Positions 47,161 to 57,692 of a stretch of DNA of 64,000 nucleotides are shown piece by piece. Origin of the DNA: an uncultured Gemmatimonadota bacterium. Lineage in GTDB: Bacteria; Gemmatimonadota; Gemmatimonadetes; Gemmatimonadales; Gemmatimonadaceae. The DNA lies in contig CAIRYG010000010.1 of NCBI GenBank assembly GCA_903882745.1, positions 186,001 to 250,000 on the forward strand, given 5' to 3'. The notes beneath the pieces were generated by a model. The model worked only from the letters and a program-made list of their open reading frames with translations, was not told the DNA's origin and searched no databases. The position numbers and the translations under genes were made by a program. How positions within the stretch are numbered: position 1 is the stretch's first letter; each line of letters begins with the position of its first letter.

Positions 47161-47225
47161 GGAAGGAAGATATCCTCCGCGTGCTGCTGGCTGTAGCGCG
47201 AATCTAAGAATCCCCTTGTATTGCG

Positions 47226-47774
47226 CTAAAAATTCGGGAGGAGTTCTGCGGGAATGTCAGCGAGACAGCGAGCCGCAGCGTCTTTCGGTGACACGGTGGG
47301 CTTCTCGATTGGCCAGTCGATCCCGATAGCTGGATCGTTCCACAAGACCGTGCGCTCGTCGGCCGGTGCGTAGTAGGTGGAACACTTGTAGCTGAACACC
47401 ACCTCATCGGTCAGGGTGACGAAGCCGTGGGCGAAGCCGGGGGGAATGAAGAGCTGCACGCCACGGTCGTCGGAGAGCTCCTCCCCCACCCACTGCCCGA
47501 ATGTCGGGGAGCCGACGCGCACGTCGACCGCCACATCGAACACCACGCCCCGTAGCACCGAAACGAGCTTCGCCTGCGCCAGTGGGTGTTGCAAATGAAG
47601 CCCGCGCAACACCCCACGGCGCGACACAGAGACGTTGTCCTGGACGAAGGGACCAATGCAAAGCTGGGCATAGGAATCACTCCGCCAGGTCTCGGTAAAC
47701 TGCCCTCGCTCGTCGGCGAACACCTGCGTGATGACGCGCCGGACCTCGGGAAGCCGCGTTGCCTCGGCCTTCAC
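47226..47774 (-). CDS. rfbC: dTDP-4-dehydrorhamnose 3,5-epimerase
   Basis: A 182-residue cupin epimerase of dTDP-L-rhamnose synthesis (RmlC). [28 protein letters not shown] with catalytic His60, and the [18 protein letters not shown] segment are canonical, followed by [13 protein letters not shown] and YKCSTYY. Its ATG overlaps the rfbA stop by four bases. rfbD, the last step, is not in this window. Confidence 0.95.
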   Translation of the reverse strand: MKAEATRLPEVRRVITQVFADERGQFTETWRSDSYAQLCIGPFVQDNVSVSRRGVLRGLHLQHPLAQAKLVSVLRGVVFDVAVDVRVGSPTFGQWVGEELSDDRGVQLFIPPGFAHGFVTLTDEVVFSYKCSTYYAPADERTVLWNDPAIGIDWPIEKPTVSPKDAAARCLADIPAELLPNF

Positions 47775-48649
47775 TCCTTCACTCCCTCGCGTGCCAGCCG
47801 AGCCAGATACGCGCCGTAAGGATTCACCTTAAACTCTGCGGCAAGGCGAGCGAGCTGCGCAGCGTCGATCCATCCTTTCCGGAAGACGATTTCCTCGGGG
47901 CATGCGATCTTAAGCCCCTGCCGCTTTTCGATGGCCGAGACAAAACTTGACGCTTCCTGGAGGGTATCGTGTGTTCCGGTATCGAGCCACGCGGTGCCGC
48001 GGCCAAAGAGCTTGAGCCGGAGACTCCCGCGACGCAGGTATTCGCGGTTTACATCGGTGATCTCGTATTCCCCACGAGCCGACGGCTGTAGCCCGGCCGC
48101 GATTTCGATGACGTCGTTGTCGTAGAAGTAGAGCCCGGTGATGGCGAAGTTCGACCGCGGGTTCGCGGGCTTCTCTTCGATCGAGAGGACCGTACCGGCT
48201 GCGTCGATCTCGGCCACACCGTAGCGCTCAGGATCGGTGACGCGGTAACCAAAGACCGTGGCACCCGTTTGTTGAGCAGTCGCCTCTACGAGGACGGCGG
48301 TCAGGTTCGCGCCGTAGAAGATATTGTCGCCGAGCACCAGACAGACCGAATCGTTCCCGATGAATTCGCGCCCGATGACAAAGGCCTGCGCCAGACCATT
48401 TGGGACCGCCTGCTCGGCGTAACTAAAGGCGACCCCCCACTGGGATCCATCGCCAAGCAACTCACGCATACGCGGGAGGTCCGCCGGTGTGGAAATGATC
48501 AGGACGTCACGGATCCCCGCCAGCAATAGCACCGACAGCGGATAGTAGAGCATCGGCTTGTCGTACACCGGCAACAACTGCTTGCTGACCACGCGTGTGA
48601 TCGGCCAGAGTCGACTCCCGGTGCCGCCAGCAAGAATGATTCCCTTCAT
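47771..48649 (-). CDS. rfbA: Glucose-1-phosphate thymidylyltransferase
   Basis: A 292-residue nucleotidyltransferase (RmlA) making dTDP-glucose from dTTP and glucose 1-phosphate. [16 protein letters not shown] at the N-terminus, [25 protein letters not shown] and the [11 protein letters not shown] motif are all present. The ATG at 48649, overlapping the rfbB stop, gives the family start; the 21-codon upstream extension lies inside rfbB. Confidence 0.96.
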   Translation of the reverse strand: MKGIILAGGTGSRLWPITRVVSKQLLPVYDKPMLYYPLSVLLLAGIRDVLIISTPADLPRMRELLGDGSQWGVAFSYAEQAVPNGLAQAFVIGREFIGNDSVCLVLGDNIFYGANLTAVLVEATAQQTGATVFGYRVTDPERYGVAEIDAAGTVLSIEEKPANPRSNFAITGLYFYDNDVIEIAAGLQPSARGEYEITDVNREYLRRGSLRLKLFGRGTAWLDTGTHDTLQEASSFVSAIEKRQGLKIACPEEIVFRKGWIDAAQLARLAAEFKVNPYGAYLARLAREGVKE

Positions 48650-49707
48650 GCCGACCCCAGGGATCCGAGCCGCTCTCCGCGATACGCACCACTCATGACG
48701 TGCTCCACCCACGCGGGGTTCTCGAGGTACCAGACAACAGTCTTGCGGATGCCCGACGCAAAGTCCTCGCGCGGAGACCAGCCGAGCTCAGCACGGATCT
48801 TCGTGGCGTCGATGGCATAGCGTTGGTCGTGGCCGGGTCGATCGGTCACGAAAGATATCAAGCGTGCGTACGGGCCAGCAGGATCGGGGCGCAGTTCATC
48901 GAGCAGCGCGCAGACGGTGCGCACGACGTCGATATTCCGGCGCTCGTTGTTCCCGCCGACGTTGTAGGTCTCGCCGGGGAGCCCCTTATCGAGCGCCAAG
49001 CGAAGCGCACGAGCGTGATCATCAACATACAGCCAATCGCGCACGTTCTCGCCGTTGCCATACACCGGAATCGACGCCCCCCCGAGGGCCTTTTGTATCA
49101 ACAGCGGGATCAGTTTTTCGGGGAACTGGTGCGGACCGTAGTTGTTCGAACAGTTGGTGATGACAACTGGCAGCCTATAGGTGCGAAACCACGCGCGCGC
49201 CAGATGATCGCTCCCCGCCTTGCTCGCGGAATAGGGCGAGCTTGGATCGTACGCGGTCTCCTCGGTGAACAGGCCCTCCGCGCCGAGCGAGCCGTACACT
49301 TCATCGGTGGAAACATGGAGGAACCGGAATGCCCCTCGTCCCGCCGCATCAAGCGATTTCCAATAGCGGGTGGCTTCGTCGAGCATCGTGTAGGTGCCGA
49401 GGACGTTTGTCCGCACGAACGCCCCAGGGCCGTCGATCGAACGATCCACGTGCGATTCGGCGGCAAGATGGAGCACAGCCTGCGGCCGCTCGGCATCAAA
49501 CACCGCACGCACCGCGGCGGCATCGCAGATGTCGACTTGATGCAAGCGATGCCGCGCGTCAGTGCGCGCGACTCCAAGCGATTCAAGGTTGCCGGCATAC
49601 GTGAGCGCATCGATGTTCGCGATGCGCGCGTCCGTCTCGGCGACCAACTGCCGGACGAGCGCAGAACCAATGAAGCCGGCACCCCCGGTGATGAGAAGCG
49701 TGGTCAT
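48646..49707 (-). CDS. rfbB: dTDP-glucose 4,6-dehydratase
   Basis: A 353-residue extended SDR (RmlB) converting dTDP-glucose to the 4-keto-6-deoxy sugar. NAD motif TGGAGFIGS at 7-15, [22 protein letters not shown] and the active-site YSASKAGSD follow, then [17 protein letters not shown]. The ATG at 49707 follows the ftsK stop by one base, so rfbBAC may be transcribed with ftsK. Confidence 0.96.
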   Translation of the reverse strand: MTTLLITGGAGFIGSALVRQLVAETDARIANIDALTYAGNLESLGVARTDARHRLHQVDICDAAAVRAVFDAERPQAVLHLAAESHVDRSIDGPGAFVRTNVLGTYTMLDEATRYWKSLDAAGRGAFRFLHVSTDEVYGSLGAEGLFTEETAYDPSSPYSASKAGSDHLARAWFRTYRLPVVITNCSNNYGPHQFPEKLIPLLIQKALGGASIPVYGNGENVRDWLYVDDHARALRLALDKGLPGETYNVGGNNERRNIDVVRTVCALLDELRPDPAGPYARLISFVTDRPGHDQRYAIDATKIRAELGWSPREDFASGIRKTVVWYLENPAWVEHVMSGAYRGERLGSLGSA

Positions 49708-49708
49708 C

Positions 49709-52255
49709 TCACCCAGCGAGAGTGGTGGTGCGATCCCCACAAATCCGCTCCATATCCTCTAGCCCCACAAGCACATCTCGCGGCTTGGATCCATCCGGCG
49801 GTCCCAGCACCCCGGCCAGATGCAACTGATCGATGATGCGCGCCGCACGGCCGTAGCCAACCTTCAGACGACGCTGCAACAAGGACGTACTCCCGCCCTG
49901 GTTCTGAATACAGACCTCGGCCGCCTCGCGAAACAGCTTGTCGCGATCGCTGTCGTCTGCATCCGCGTTCTCCCCACCGCCTGCCTCGACCGCCTCGGCC
50001 GCGCGCACCTTGGCAATGATATCGTCGTCGTCCTTGGTCTCCTCGATGTGGATCAGCCCCTGTGCTTCCATCGCAGCCTTTCGGGCCTCGCGACGATCCA
50101 CATACCACTTCATCAGGCGCTCGGTGTCATCGTTACTCAGGAATGCGCCCTGCAGGCGGCTCGGCTCACTCTTGCCGGGCGGAATGAACAGCATGTCGCC
50201 ATTCCCAAGCAGCGACTCGGCGCCCATCCCGTCGAGAATGGTACGGGAATCGATTTGCGAGGCCACGCGGAAGGCAATCCGACTCGGAAAGTTGGCCTTG
50301 ATCAGGCCGGTAATGACATTCACCGAGGGACGCTGCGTGGCAAGAATCAGATGGATGCCAATGGCACGCGCCTTCTGCGCGAGCATCGCAAGCGGCGTCT
50401 CAACTTCGGCGGCACAGGTCATCATGAGGTCGGCAAGTTCGTCGATGACCACCACGATGTACGGCAGGATCCCGCGCGTGTACTCGAGATTTTCGAAACC
50501 GACGGTCGGATCTTTCGGCTTCTGCAGCTTGTGTCCGTCGCGAACTTTCTGATTGAAGTCTTGGATATTGCGCGCGCCGTTGGCGGCCAGAAGCTGATAG
50601 CGCTCCTGCATCTCGAGCACGGCCCACTTGAGCAGCGCGGCCGCGTCACGGTTGTCGGTGACAACCTTGTGGCGCTGATGCGGAAGCACGTTGTACACCG
50701 ATAGTTCGACCATCTTCGGGTCGACCATCAGAAAGCGCAGGGTCTTCGGCGTATGCCGATAGATCAGACTCGTAATGATCGTGTTCACGCAAACGGACTT
50801 TCCGCTGCCCGTGGCGCCGGCGATGAGCAGGTGCGGCATCTTGGCCAAATCTGCGATCACCGGCTTTCCTTCGAGATCCTTGCCGAGCGCGATGGGGAGC
50901 GCGCGCGGCGTGGTTTGGTAGTCGCGCGACTCAATCATGTCGCGGAACCCCACCATCTCCGGCACGGGGTTCGGGACTTCAACACCGACGGCGCCCTTCC
51001 CTGGAATCGGCGCGACAACGCGGATGCTTGGCGCACGCATGGCGAGCGCCAAGTCGTTGGCGAGGTTTGCGAACTGGCGGACCTTCACGCCTGGCGACGG
51101 TTCGATCTCGTACTGCGTAACGGTCGGGCCACTCGTACGACCGCTCAGCACACCATCGACTTTGAAGGTGCGAAGGGCTTCCATCAGCTTGAGTCCCATG
51201 GCGTCGAGATGCTGCTTCCCGACCTCTGGGTTGCGCTCCGGTGCCGGCGTCAGCAACTCCGGCGAGGGGAGATCTTCCGCCTGTGCGTCGAGCGGATCGC
51301 CGGTGGAGGCGCTGATCGCGGCCACAACACCAGCCGCGTGCCCTTCACGCGCTTCGGCTTTGCTCTGCTTCTTCTTGCGAGAGGGCTTCTCGGCTGCCGA
51401 CTCTGTGACGGGCTCCTCGTCGCGCTCATCGGCGACCGTCGCTGATCCGGCGGCGATCTCCATGAGGGTCAAATCCATGGCCGGCATTTCAGCGGCCGCG
51501 GGCTCGAGCGCTTCCGCTTTCGTGAGCGTTGCGGTGCCCTGCGGAATCGTGGCGCTCGTGGTGCGGGCCCCAATCAACATCCGAATCGGATTCCAGGCCA
51601 GCGTTCCCGCCATCAGGCCCGAGAGGGCAATCGCGATCACGACCCATGCGCCGCCGAGGCCGATGACTTTGGCCAGATAGAACGCGACGAAGCTACCGAA
51701 GAGTCCGGCGAGCGGATCAATGTTCGAGCCATCGACCGTGGCACCGCGAGCGAGCGCGGCGGACACGGGAACGATCAAGGCGAGCCCGACGGTGAAGAAG
51801 AGCCACCGTTTGTCGGAGGATTCTTCGATCCGACCGAGCAGGCGAAGCGCATGTACGGCGGGAATGAACGGGACGATGACCGCCGCGAGTGCGCCGATCG
51901 AGAGGAGCACAGAGGAGCGGAGACAGGCGCCAACCGGACCGAAGATCCCGCCCGCATTGGTGCAGCTCTGTCCGTTCTCGGTGCCACCGGCCAGTAGGGC
52001 TCCGGCCACGAAGACGGAGGCGAGGAGCAGGGCGATACCGCCAACTTCGCGGCGCAAATGCGTGCGTCGCGCTGATCTTTGCAGGTCGGCAGGATCTGGT
52101 GCGGACTCGGTCGACGATGCGCCTGCCGACTTCCGCTTTTTGCGCGGGGGCCGCGGGACCGTGTCGAACGGGAGCTCGTCGTCCTCGCCGAGCGCGAGGC
52201 GCGCGTCGGGGGTGACGTCCGGAGTCGGCGATCGGTCGCGCGAAGCTTTGGGCAT
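49709..52255 (-). CDS. ftsK: DNA translocase FtsK/SpoIIIE
   Basis: An 848-residue septal DNA pump that clears chromosome dimers and the terminus during division. Four N-terminal transmembrane helices (about 60-210), a charged linker, and the RecA-like motor with Walker [13 protein letters not shown] near 478 and Walker [13 protein letters not shown]. The [26 protein letters not shown] segment and the C-terminal gamma winged helix ([19 protein letters not shown]) are typical. ATG 52255 has AGGA seven bases upstream. It lies 127 bp after the ComB-like gene. Confidence 0.96.
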   Translation of the reverse strand: MPKASRDRSPTPDVTPDARLALGEDDELPFDTVPRPPRKKRKSAGASSTESAPDPADLQRSARRTHLRREVGGIALLLASVFVAGALLAGGTENGQSCTNAGGIFGPVGACLRSSVLLSIGALAAVIVPFIPAVHALRLLGRIEESSDKRWLFFTVGLALIVPVSAALARGATVDGSNIDPLAGLFGSFVAFYLAKVIGLGGAWVVIAIALSGLMAGTLAWNPIRMLIGARTTSATIPQGTATLTKAEALEPAAAEMPAMDLTLMEIAAGSATVADERDEEPVTESAAEKPSRKKKQSKAEAREGHAAGVVAAISASTGDPLDAQAEDLPSPELLTPAPERNPEVGKQHLDAMGLKLMEALRTFKVDGVLSGRTSGPTVTQYEIEPSPGVKVRQFANLANDLALAMRAPSIRVVAPIPGKGAVGVEVPNPVPEMVGFRDMIESRDYQTTPRALPIALGKDLEGKPVIADLAKMPHLLIAGATGSGKSVCVNTIITSLIYRHTPKTLRFLMVDPKMVELSVYNVLPHQRHKVVTDNRDAAALLKWAVLEMQERYQLLAANGARNIQDFNQKVRDGHKLQKPKDPTVGFENLEYTRGILPYIVVVIDELADLMMTCAAEVETPLAMLAQKARAIGIHLILATQRPSVNVITGLIKANFPSRIAFRVASQIDSRTILDGMGAESLLGNGDMLFIPPGKSEPSRLQGAFLSNDDTERLMKWYVDRREARKAAMEAQGLIHIEETKDDDDIIAKVRAAEAVEAGGGENADADDSDRDKLFREAAEVCIQNQGGSTSLLQRRLKVGYGRAARIIDQLHLAGVLGPPDGSKPRDVLVGLEDMERICGDRTTTLAG

Positions 52256-52382
52256 TGAAGATCCTGGTGGCCGAAATGCCCCGCGCCGCACAGCGGGGCG
52301 CCGTGCGGGCAGGAGTACCGAATTCTTGACTGGTAGGCGGCGGTTCAGGTCACGGAGCCGGTCCCGCTGCGGGTCGGGCCGA

Positions 52383-53168
52383 CTAGTCTTTTTGGAGTAC
52401 TAGCCGTCCTCGGACCCAGACCGGGAGTACCGGATGGGCGTCGAGGGCGGCGCAGTCCGTGAGGTCGCGGGCAAAGCCTGCACGGCGGAGGGTGCGGGCG
52501 TGGTCCGCGTCTTTGAAGAGCTGCGGCAGATTCCTGATGTACGGGCGCTCGAGCAGACGGGCGGTTCGAGCCGCGTCGTTGAGGCGGGGCGCCTGGCGGG
52601 AGGTCGCCCCAGGTCGACGAGCCAGCGACCGTAGCGCGAGACGGACCAAGCGCCCCGCGCACGCGGCGTCTTCGAGGGAGAAGCGACCGTCGCTGCCGGC
52701 GCAGATGATGGCCACGTCACCGCCTGAGGCGAGTGTACCGCAAATCTCCGCGAGCACGCGGGAGAAGTTGACGTAGGACCCCACCACGAGCCGCGTCGCG
52801 CCACGTCGGCCGGCGAGGAGCGCCCGGGTGCCGTTCGTGGTGGTGGTGACCACGGCCTTTCCTTTGACAACCGACGCGGCGTACTCGCGTGGCGAGTTGC
52901 CCAGGTCGAACCCGGGAATTCGCAGCGCGTGCCGCTCGCCGCCAAGCACGGTCTCCGAGCGCCCAAGCCGACGAGCCATTCGGCGCGCCTCCGCCGGCTC
53001 GGCAACCGCGTAGACGGCTCGTGCCCCGTTGGCCAGCGCGGTTGTGATCGTGGTGGATGCCCGCAACACATCAATCACCACGACGCGGCGCCCGGCGGTG
53101 TCCGCTCGCTGCAAGTGGGAGTAGCCGAAATGGACGTCGAGCGAAGCCAGTGAGCGACCTGAGGCCAT
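52383..53168 (-). CDS. ComB-family 2-phosphosulfolactate phosphatase-like protein
   Basis: A 261-residue protein of the ComB family (PF04029), first described as 2-phosphosulfolactate phosphatase of coenzyme M synthesis. VVVIDVLRASTTITTAL, the FDLGNSPREY segment, TTTTNGTRALLAG and CAGSDGRFSLEDAACAG are family landmarks. Bacteria without coenzyme M carry members of unknown role, so the biochemical function is open. The ATG at 53168 is used; an in-frame GTG or ATG seven codons earlier is possible. It follows the MFS gene by 38 bp. Confidence 0.85.
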   Translation of the reverse strand: MASGRSLASLDVHFGYSHLQRADTAGRRVVVIDVLRASTTITTALANGARAVYAVAEPAEARRMARRLGRSETVLGGERHALRIPGFDLGNSPREYAASVVKGKAVVTTTTNGTRALLAGRRGATRLVVGSYVNFSRVLAEICGTLASGGDVAIICAGSDGRFSLEDAACAGRLVRLALRSLARRPGATSRQAPRLNDAARTARLLERPYIRNLPQLFKDADHARTLRRAGFARDLTDCAALDAHPVLPVWVRGRLVLQKD

Positions 53169-53206
53169 CAACGTGTCACCCGGAAGCATTGGTTGTCACG
53201 GACCGA

Positions 53207-54493
53207 TTAACGCACGGCACGCGGGCTACGTCCCCCCGTGTCATGGCGCCCCGAAGGGAGCTGCGCCCGCGAGACCCAGAGCACCACGCCGCCAGCCACC
53301 GCGCCCAACGCGGCCAGCAGGAGGAGGCCCGTGGAGTACGATCCGGTCGCATCGTGCATCCAGCCCATTGCAAAGGGACCCACAAACCCCGCCACATTGC
53401 CGATCGAGTTGATCAGCGCGATTCCGCCAGCTGCCGCCGGGCCGACCAGGAACGCGGTCGGAAGCGTCCAGAAGACCGGCAGACAGCCGAAAATTCCAAA
53501 CCCTGCCACCGTGAGCGCGGCCATTTTTGCGACAGGATTCGGCAGGAATGTCGACAGTGCGATGGACGTCGACGCGAGCAAGAGCGGCGCCGCCGTGTGA
53601 AATCTTCGCTCGGTGAATCGGTCTGATCGTCTCGACCAATACACCGACGCACACAGACCAGCGACATACGGAATCGCAGAAATAAGTCCAGTCTGCACAT
53701 CCGTGACCCCAAACGCTTTGACAATCTGCGGAAGAAAGAAACTCATGCCGTACATCGTCGCGACAGCACCGAAATAGACGAAGCTCAAGGCGAGGACCCG
53801 CGGATTCAGCAGGGCGCGGAGTGTCACACTGTGACTCGCCGATGGGGAGGCGGCGTCCGCCTCGAGGCGCTCGGTGAGCCAACGCCGGGCCTCCGGAGCG
53901 AGCCAGCTCGCATCACGGGGCGAATCCGGCAAATAGTGCGAGATCACGACCGACATCACAAGCGAGGGAATCGCCTCGAGGATGAACATCCACTGCCACC
54001 CGTGCATCCCCCCCACGCCGTTCATGCCGAGCAGGACCCCGGAAACCGGCGCCCCGATGACGGTGGAGAGCGGAACGGCCGCCATGAAGTAGCCCGTGAT
54101 CCGAGCCCGATGACTGCTCGGGAACCAGAGCGTCAGGTAGTAGATGATTCCTGGAAAGAATCCCGCCTCGGCCACGCCGAGCACCAGACGCAGCACGTAG
54201 AAAGATCGTGCATCTGTCACCAGCGCCATAGCGCCCGACACGAGCCCCCAGGTGAACATGATGCGCGCAATCCATCGGCGCGCGCCAACGCGCGCCAGGA
54301 AGAGATTGGAGGGGATCTCGAACAGCGAGTAGGAGAGGAAGAACAGCCCCGCCCCAAGCCCAAAGGCCGCAGACGACAGCCCGATGTCACGGTTCATGGT
54401 GAGTGCCGCGAAACTGACATTCACCCGGTCCAGGTACGCCACAAAAAAACACGTGACGAGCAGCGGTACCAACCGCCTCGTCACGTGGGCCAA
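53207..54493 (-). CDS. MFS transporter, anion:cation symporter (ACS) type
   Basis: A 428-residue inner-membrane permease with twelve predicted helices. The N-terminal helix VAYLDRVNVSFAALTMNRDIGLSSAAFGLGAGLFF region, the SYSLFEIPSNLFLARVGARRWIARI loop and the GVAEAGFFPGIIYYL segment are typical of the ACS family, which imports organic anions such as hexuronates, tartrate, phthalate or glucarate. The substrate is not deducible. The first start is TTG 54493; a GTG three codons in is possible. The last 20 residues are a basic tail. Confidence 0.88.
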   Translation of the reverse strand: MAHVTRRLVPLLVTCFFVAYLDRVNVSFAALTMNRDIGLSSAAFGLGAGLFFLSYSLFEIPSNLFLARVGARRWIARIMFTWGLVSGAMALVTDARSFYVLRLVLGVAEAGFFPGIIYYLTLWFPSSHRARITGYFMAAVPLSTVIGAPVSGVLLGMNGVGGMHGWQWMFILEAIPSLVMSVVISHYLPDSPRDASWLAPEARRWLTERLEADAASPSASHSVTLRALLNPRVLALSFVYFGAVATMYGMSFFLPQIVKAFGVTDVQTGLISAIPYVAGLCASVYWSRRSDRFTERRFHTAAPLLLASTSIALSTFLPNPVAKMAALTVAGFGIFGCLPVFWTLPTAFLVGPAAAGGIALINSIGNVAGFVGPFAMGWMHDATGSYSTGLLLLAALGAVAGGVVLWVSRAQLPSGRHDTGGRSPRAVR

Positions 54494-54533
54494 CGTCTGC
54501 GTTTCTATCAGCAGGAACGGTCGCGGCTCGGCG

Positions 54534-55907
54534 TCACGGCTTCGCGCCAGGCACCAGCTCCTTCAACAAATACGCCCCTTCCTGCTCCAAGAACTTCGTG
54601 TGGAAGTCGCCCTTCGCAAAGTGCGGATCCCGCATGACTTTCCCCAAGAAAGGAATCGTCGTGGTGATCCCCTGCACGATGAACGTTTCGAGCGCGAGCT
54701 TCATCTTGGCGATCGCTTCCTCGCGGTCGCGACCATGGCAGATCAGCTTGGCGATCATCGAATCGTAGTACGGCGGCACGGTGTAGCCTGCATACGCGTG
54801 TGTATCCACACGCACCCCGTTTCCGCCTGGCACATTGAACACGTCGATCTTCCCCGGTGACGGCTGGAAGTTGCGCATCGGATCCTCCGCGTTCACGCGG
54901 CACTCAATCACATGCCCACGCAACGACGGCGTCTGCTTCTCGCGCATCTCGAGCCCGGCGGCCACACGAATCTGCTCCTTCACGAGATCCACCCCGGTCA
55001 GCATCTCGGTCACCGGATGCTCAACCTGAATGCGCGTGTTCATCTCCATGAAGAAGAACTCGCCATTCGCATCGAGCAACATCTCGACCGTGCCGGCGCC
55101 GACATAGTTGATCGCCTTGGCCCCACGCACCGCCGCCTCGCCCATGGCCTCACGCAGTGCAGGCGTGAGTGCCGGACTCGGCGCTTCCTCAATCAGCTTC
55201 TGGTGACGACGCTGAATCGAGCAATCGCGCTCGCCCAAGTGAATCACATTCCCGTGCGTGTCGCCAAGAATCTGGAACTCAATGTGTCGCGAGCGCTCGA
55301 GGTACTTCTCGACGTACACATCGCCGTTGCCGAAGGCCGAAATCGCCTCGCTCCGCGCCAGTTGGAACGACCGAGCAAAGTCGTCGGCGTCGCGCGCGAC
55401 ACGCATTCCCTTCCCGCCGCCGCCTGCCGCCGCCTTGATGATGACCGGAAAGCCGGCCTTCACCGCGAACTCCAACGCCTCATCCACGTCCTCGATCGGC
55501 CCCGGAGTGCCCGGGACAATCGGCACACCACAGGCCGCCATCGTCTTTCGGGCCGTTGCTTTGTCGCCCATCATACGAATCTGATGCGGTGTCGGTCCAA
55601 TGAACGCGATGCCCGATGCCGCGCAAATCTCCGCGAACTCCGCGTTCTCGGCGAGAAACCCGTAACCCGGATGAATGGCGTCGGCTCCCGTGATTTCGGC
55701 CGCCGCAATCAATCGCGGGATCTTGAGGTAACTGTCGCGCGCAGGCGCCGGACCAAGGCAGACGTCATCGTCGGCAAAGCGCACGTGCAGCGACTCGCGG
55801 TCGGCCTCCGAGTACACGGCAACCGTCTCGATACCGAGTTCACGGGCGGCGCGGATGATACGGAGCGCGATTTCTCCGCGATTCGCAATCAGGATCTTCT
55901 TGAACAT
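54534..55907 (-). CDS. accC: Acetyl-CoA carboxylase biotin carboxylase subunit
   Basis: A 457-residue biotin carboxylase that carboxylates biotin on AccB, the first step of fatty acid synthesis. [20 protein letters not shown] is the standard start, then the ATP-grasp site [26 protein letters not shown], the [20 protein letters not shown] region and [16 protein letters not shown]. Length is normal. Unlike the usual accB-accC pair, pilT lies between it and accB, ending 31 bp upstream of accC. The frame extension upstream overlaps pilT and is unsupported. Confidence 0.97.
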   Translation of the reverse strand: MFKKILIANRGEIALRIIRAARELGIETVAVYSEADRESLHVRFADDDVCLGPAPARDSYLKIPRLIAAAEITGADAIHPGYGFLAENAEFAEICAASGIAFIGPTPHQIRMMGDKATARKTMAACGVPIVPGTPGPIEDVDEALEFAVKAGFPVIIKAAAGGGGKGMRVARDADDFARSFQLARSEAISAFGNGDVYVEKYLERSRHIEFQILGDTHGNVIHLGERDCSIQRRHQKLIEEAPSPALTPALREAMGEAAVRGAKAINYVGAGTVEMLLDANGEFFFMEMNTRIQVEHPVTEMLTGVDLVKEQIRVAAGLEMREKQTPSLRGHVIECRVNAEDPMRNFQPSPGKIDVFNVPGGNGVRVDTHAYAGYTVPPYYDSMIAKLICHGRDREEAIAKMKLALETFIVQGITTTIPFLGKVMRDPHFAKGDFHTKFLEQEGAYLLKELVPGAKP

Positions 55908-55938
55908 CAGTGCGGGTCCTGGTGGGCGGAACGTGGCA

Positions 55939-57159
55939 TCAGGTGGCCACATCCTGCTGGAAGGCGTTGAAGCTGGTGTCACTGGCACCGGCGATGCCCT
56001 GAACGCGCAGAGCAAACTCGCTGGGACTCGTGGCGTAGAAAAGGGCGTGCTCGTACGTGATGACCCCCTTCTGATACCAGTTCATGAGCGATTGGTCGAA
56101 GCTCTGCATCCCGTATTGCACCGTGCCGTCACGGATGAGATCCGGGATGTTGAGCGACTTGGTCATGTCGCGAATATTGTCGCGCACGGCAGCCGTGTTC
56201 ACGAGTACTTCGCAGGCGGGAATACGCCCACCACGATCCGCCCGCGGGACGAGCCGCAACGACACGACCGCCTGCAGCGCCTGGCTGAGCGCAAACCGCA
56301 CGTCGGCCTGCTGATGTGGCGGATAGAACGAGAGAATACGGCTAATCGTCTGCGTGGCATCGGTCGTGTGCAGCGTGCTGAACACCAAATGCCCCGTGTC
56401 GGCGGCCTTCAGCGCTATCTCCAGCGTCTCGAGGTCACGAATCTCGCCGATCATCACGACGTCGGGATCTTGACGCAGCACACGGCGAAGCGCCTGCGCG
56501 AATGAGCCGGTGTCGCTGCCCACTTCGCGCTGGTTGATGTGACAGTTGATGTCGCGATGCAGGAACTCGATCGGATCTTCAATCGTGATCACATTCGCGT
56601 GGCGGTGCTCGTTCACGTACTGGATCATCGTGGCGAGCGCGGTCGACTTGCCGGAGCCGGTAATGCCGGTGACGAGCACCAGGCCACGCGGCTTCATCGC
56701 GATCTGCTCCAGCACGGGCGGGAGATTCAAATCTTTCAGCGACAGCGCCTGAAACGCGATGGCGCGAAAGGCGTACGCAATCGACCCGCGCTGCTGGTAC
56801 ATATTCACGCGGAAGCGCCCGATGCCGGGAACGCCGATGGCGAAATCGGCCTCTTTCTCTACGTCGTATTCGCGCCGCTGCTTCGGCGGGAGAATCTGCT
56901 CGCCAATCGAGCGAAGGTCTTCCGACCGCAGCGCTGGGAAGTCAAGCGACGAGAGCTCACCGTCGAGTCGAATCGTCGGGGGACGCCCAATCTTGAGGTG
57001 CAGATCGGACGCATGCTGCTGCACCATCGCTTGTAGGATGGCCTTGTAGTTGTACGGCGGAAGCGGCGGCGCCGACGCGACTGGCGCCGCGGCCGAGGCG
57101 CCGGCCGGAGCAGTCGGCGTCGCCGCAGGAGCGGGGCGACCCGCGCCCGGATCAGCCAT
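55939..57159 (-). CDS. pilT: Type IV pilus retraction ATPase PilT-like
   Basis: A 406-residue secretion-type ATPase. Walker [10 protein letters not shown] lies at 165-173, followed by the Asp box [11 protein letters not shown], Walker [25 protein letters not shown] and the His-box [13 protein letters not shown]. The N-terminal [22 protein letters not shown] and the absence of GspE's zinc domain mark PilT/PilU. A Pro/Ala-rich tail (1-35) precedes it. PilT drives pilus retraction in twitching or DNA uptake. The start overlaps the accB 3' end by eight bases, so it is translated in the acc operon; no other pil gene is nearby. Confidence 0.93.
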   Translation of the reverse strand: MADPGAGRPAPAATPTAPAGASAAAPVASAPPLPPYNYKAILQAMVQQHASDLHLKIGRPPTIRLDGELSSLDFPALRSEDLRSIGEQILPPKQRREYDVEKEADFAIGVPGIGRFRVNMYQQRGSIAYAFRAIAFQALSLKDLNLPPVLEQIAMKPRGLVLVTGITGSGKSTALATMIQYVNEHRHANVITIEDPIEFLHRDINCHINQREVGSDTGSFAQALRRVLRQDPDVVMIGEIRDLETLEIALKAADTGHLVFSTLHTTDATQTISRILSFYPPHQQADVRFALSQALQAVVSLRLVPRADRGGRIPACEVLVNTAAVRDNIRDMTKSLNIPDLIRDGTVQYGMQSFDQSLMNWYQKGVITYEHALFYATSPSEFALRVQGIAGASDTSFNAFQQDVAT

Positions 57160-57646
57160 TCGGTTCGATCTTGAAGAGGACCTGTCCGTATTCCACCGGA
57201 TGTGCATCGCTCGCGCTGATGGCGCGCACGGTGCCGGCGTATTCGGACTCGATCTCATTCATGATCTTCATGGCCTCGATGATGCAGAGGGTCTGTCCCT
57301 TGCTGATCTTGTCGCCCACGGAGACATACGGCTTGGCACCCGGCTCGGGCGCACCGTAGAAGGTCCCCACCATCGGTGACTTGATGTCCAACGTATTGAC
57401 CTTGGGGGCTTCGGCGGGCGCGGCCTCAACGGCGGCGGCTGGCACGGGAGTGCCCGCGGCGGGCGATACCCGTGGCTCGGCGGGCATCATCTGCTGCATC
57501 GGCGCGGCCATCTGCACCATGCCGCGCTGCGATGCCGTCTTGCTAATGCGGATCTTCATCCCCTTATCGGACGAGATTTCGATGGAATCCACCGAGGATT
57601 CGTCGAGCATCTCAACCAGCTTCTTGACGTACCGGAGGTCAATCAT
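57152..57646 (-). CDS. accB: Acetyl-CoA carboxylase biotin carboxyl carrier protein
   Basis: A 164-residue BCCP. The N-terminal helix (IDLRYVKKLVEMLDESSVDSIEI), a Pro/Ala-rich linker, and the biotinyl domain with CIIEAMKIMNE, biotin being attached at K127. The GAPEPGAKPYVSVGD segment is canonical. The ATG at 57646 matches the family start. It is followed by pilT with an eight-base overlap and preceded by pepP 46 bp upstream. pepP-accB-accC is a common arrangement, here interrupted only by pilT. Confidence 0.95.
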   Translation of the reverse strand: MIDLRYVKKLVEMLDESSVDSIEISSDKGMKIRISKTASQRGMVQMAAPMQQMMPAEPRVSPAAGTPVPAAAVEAAPAEAPKVNTLDIKSPMVGTFYGAPEPGAKPYVSVGDKISKGQTLCIIEAMKIMNEIESEYAGTVRAISASDAHPVEYGQVLFKIEPNG

Positions 57647-57692
57647 ATGCGTGCCTGGCAGAAGACCGAGGGTAATAGCCAACCAAAACGGG

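Noticed and set aside
52278-52299. Hairpin between the ComB-like gene and ftsK as a terminator
   Set aside because: A 7-bp GC stem without a T run in either direction.
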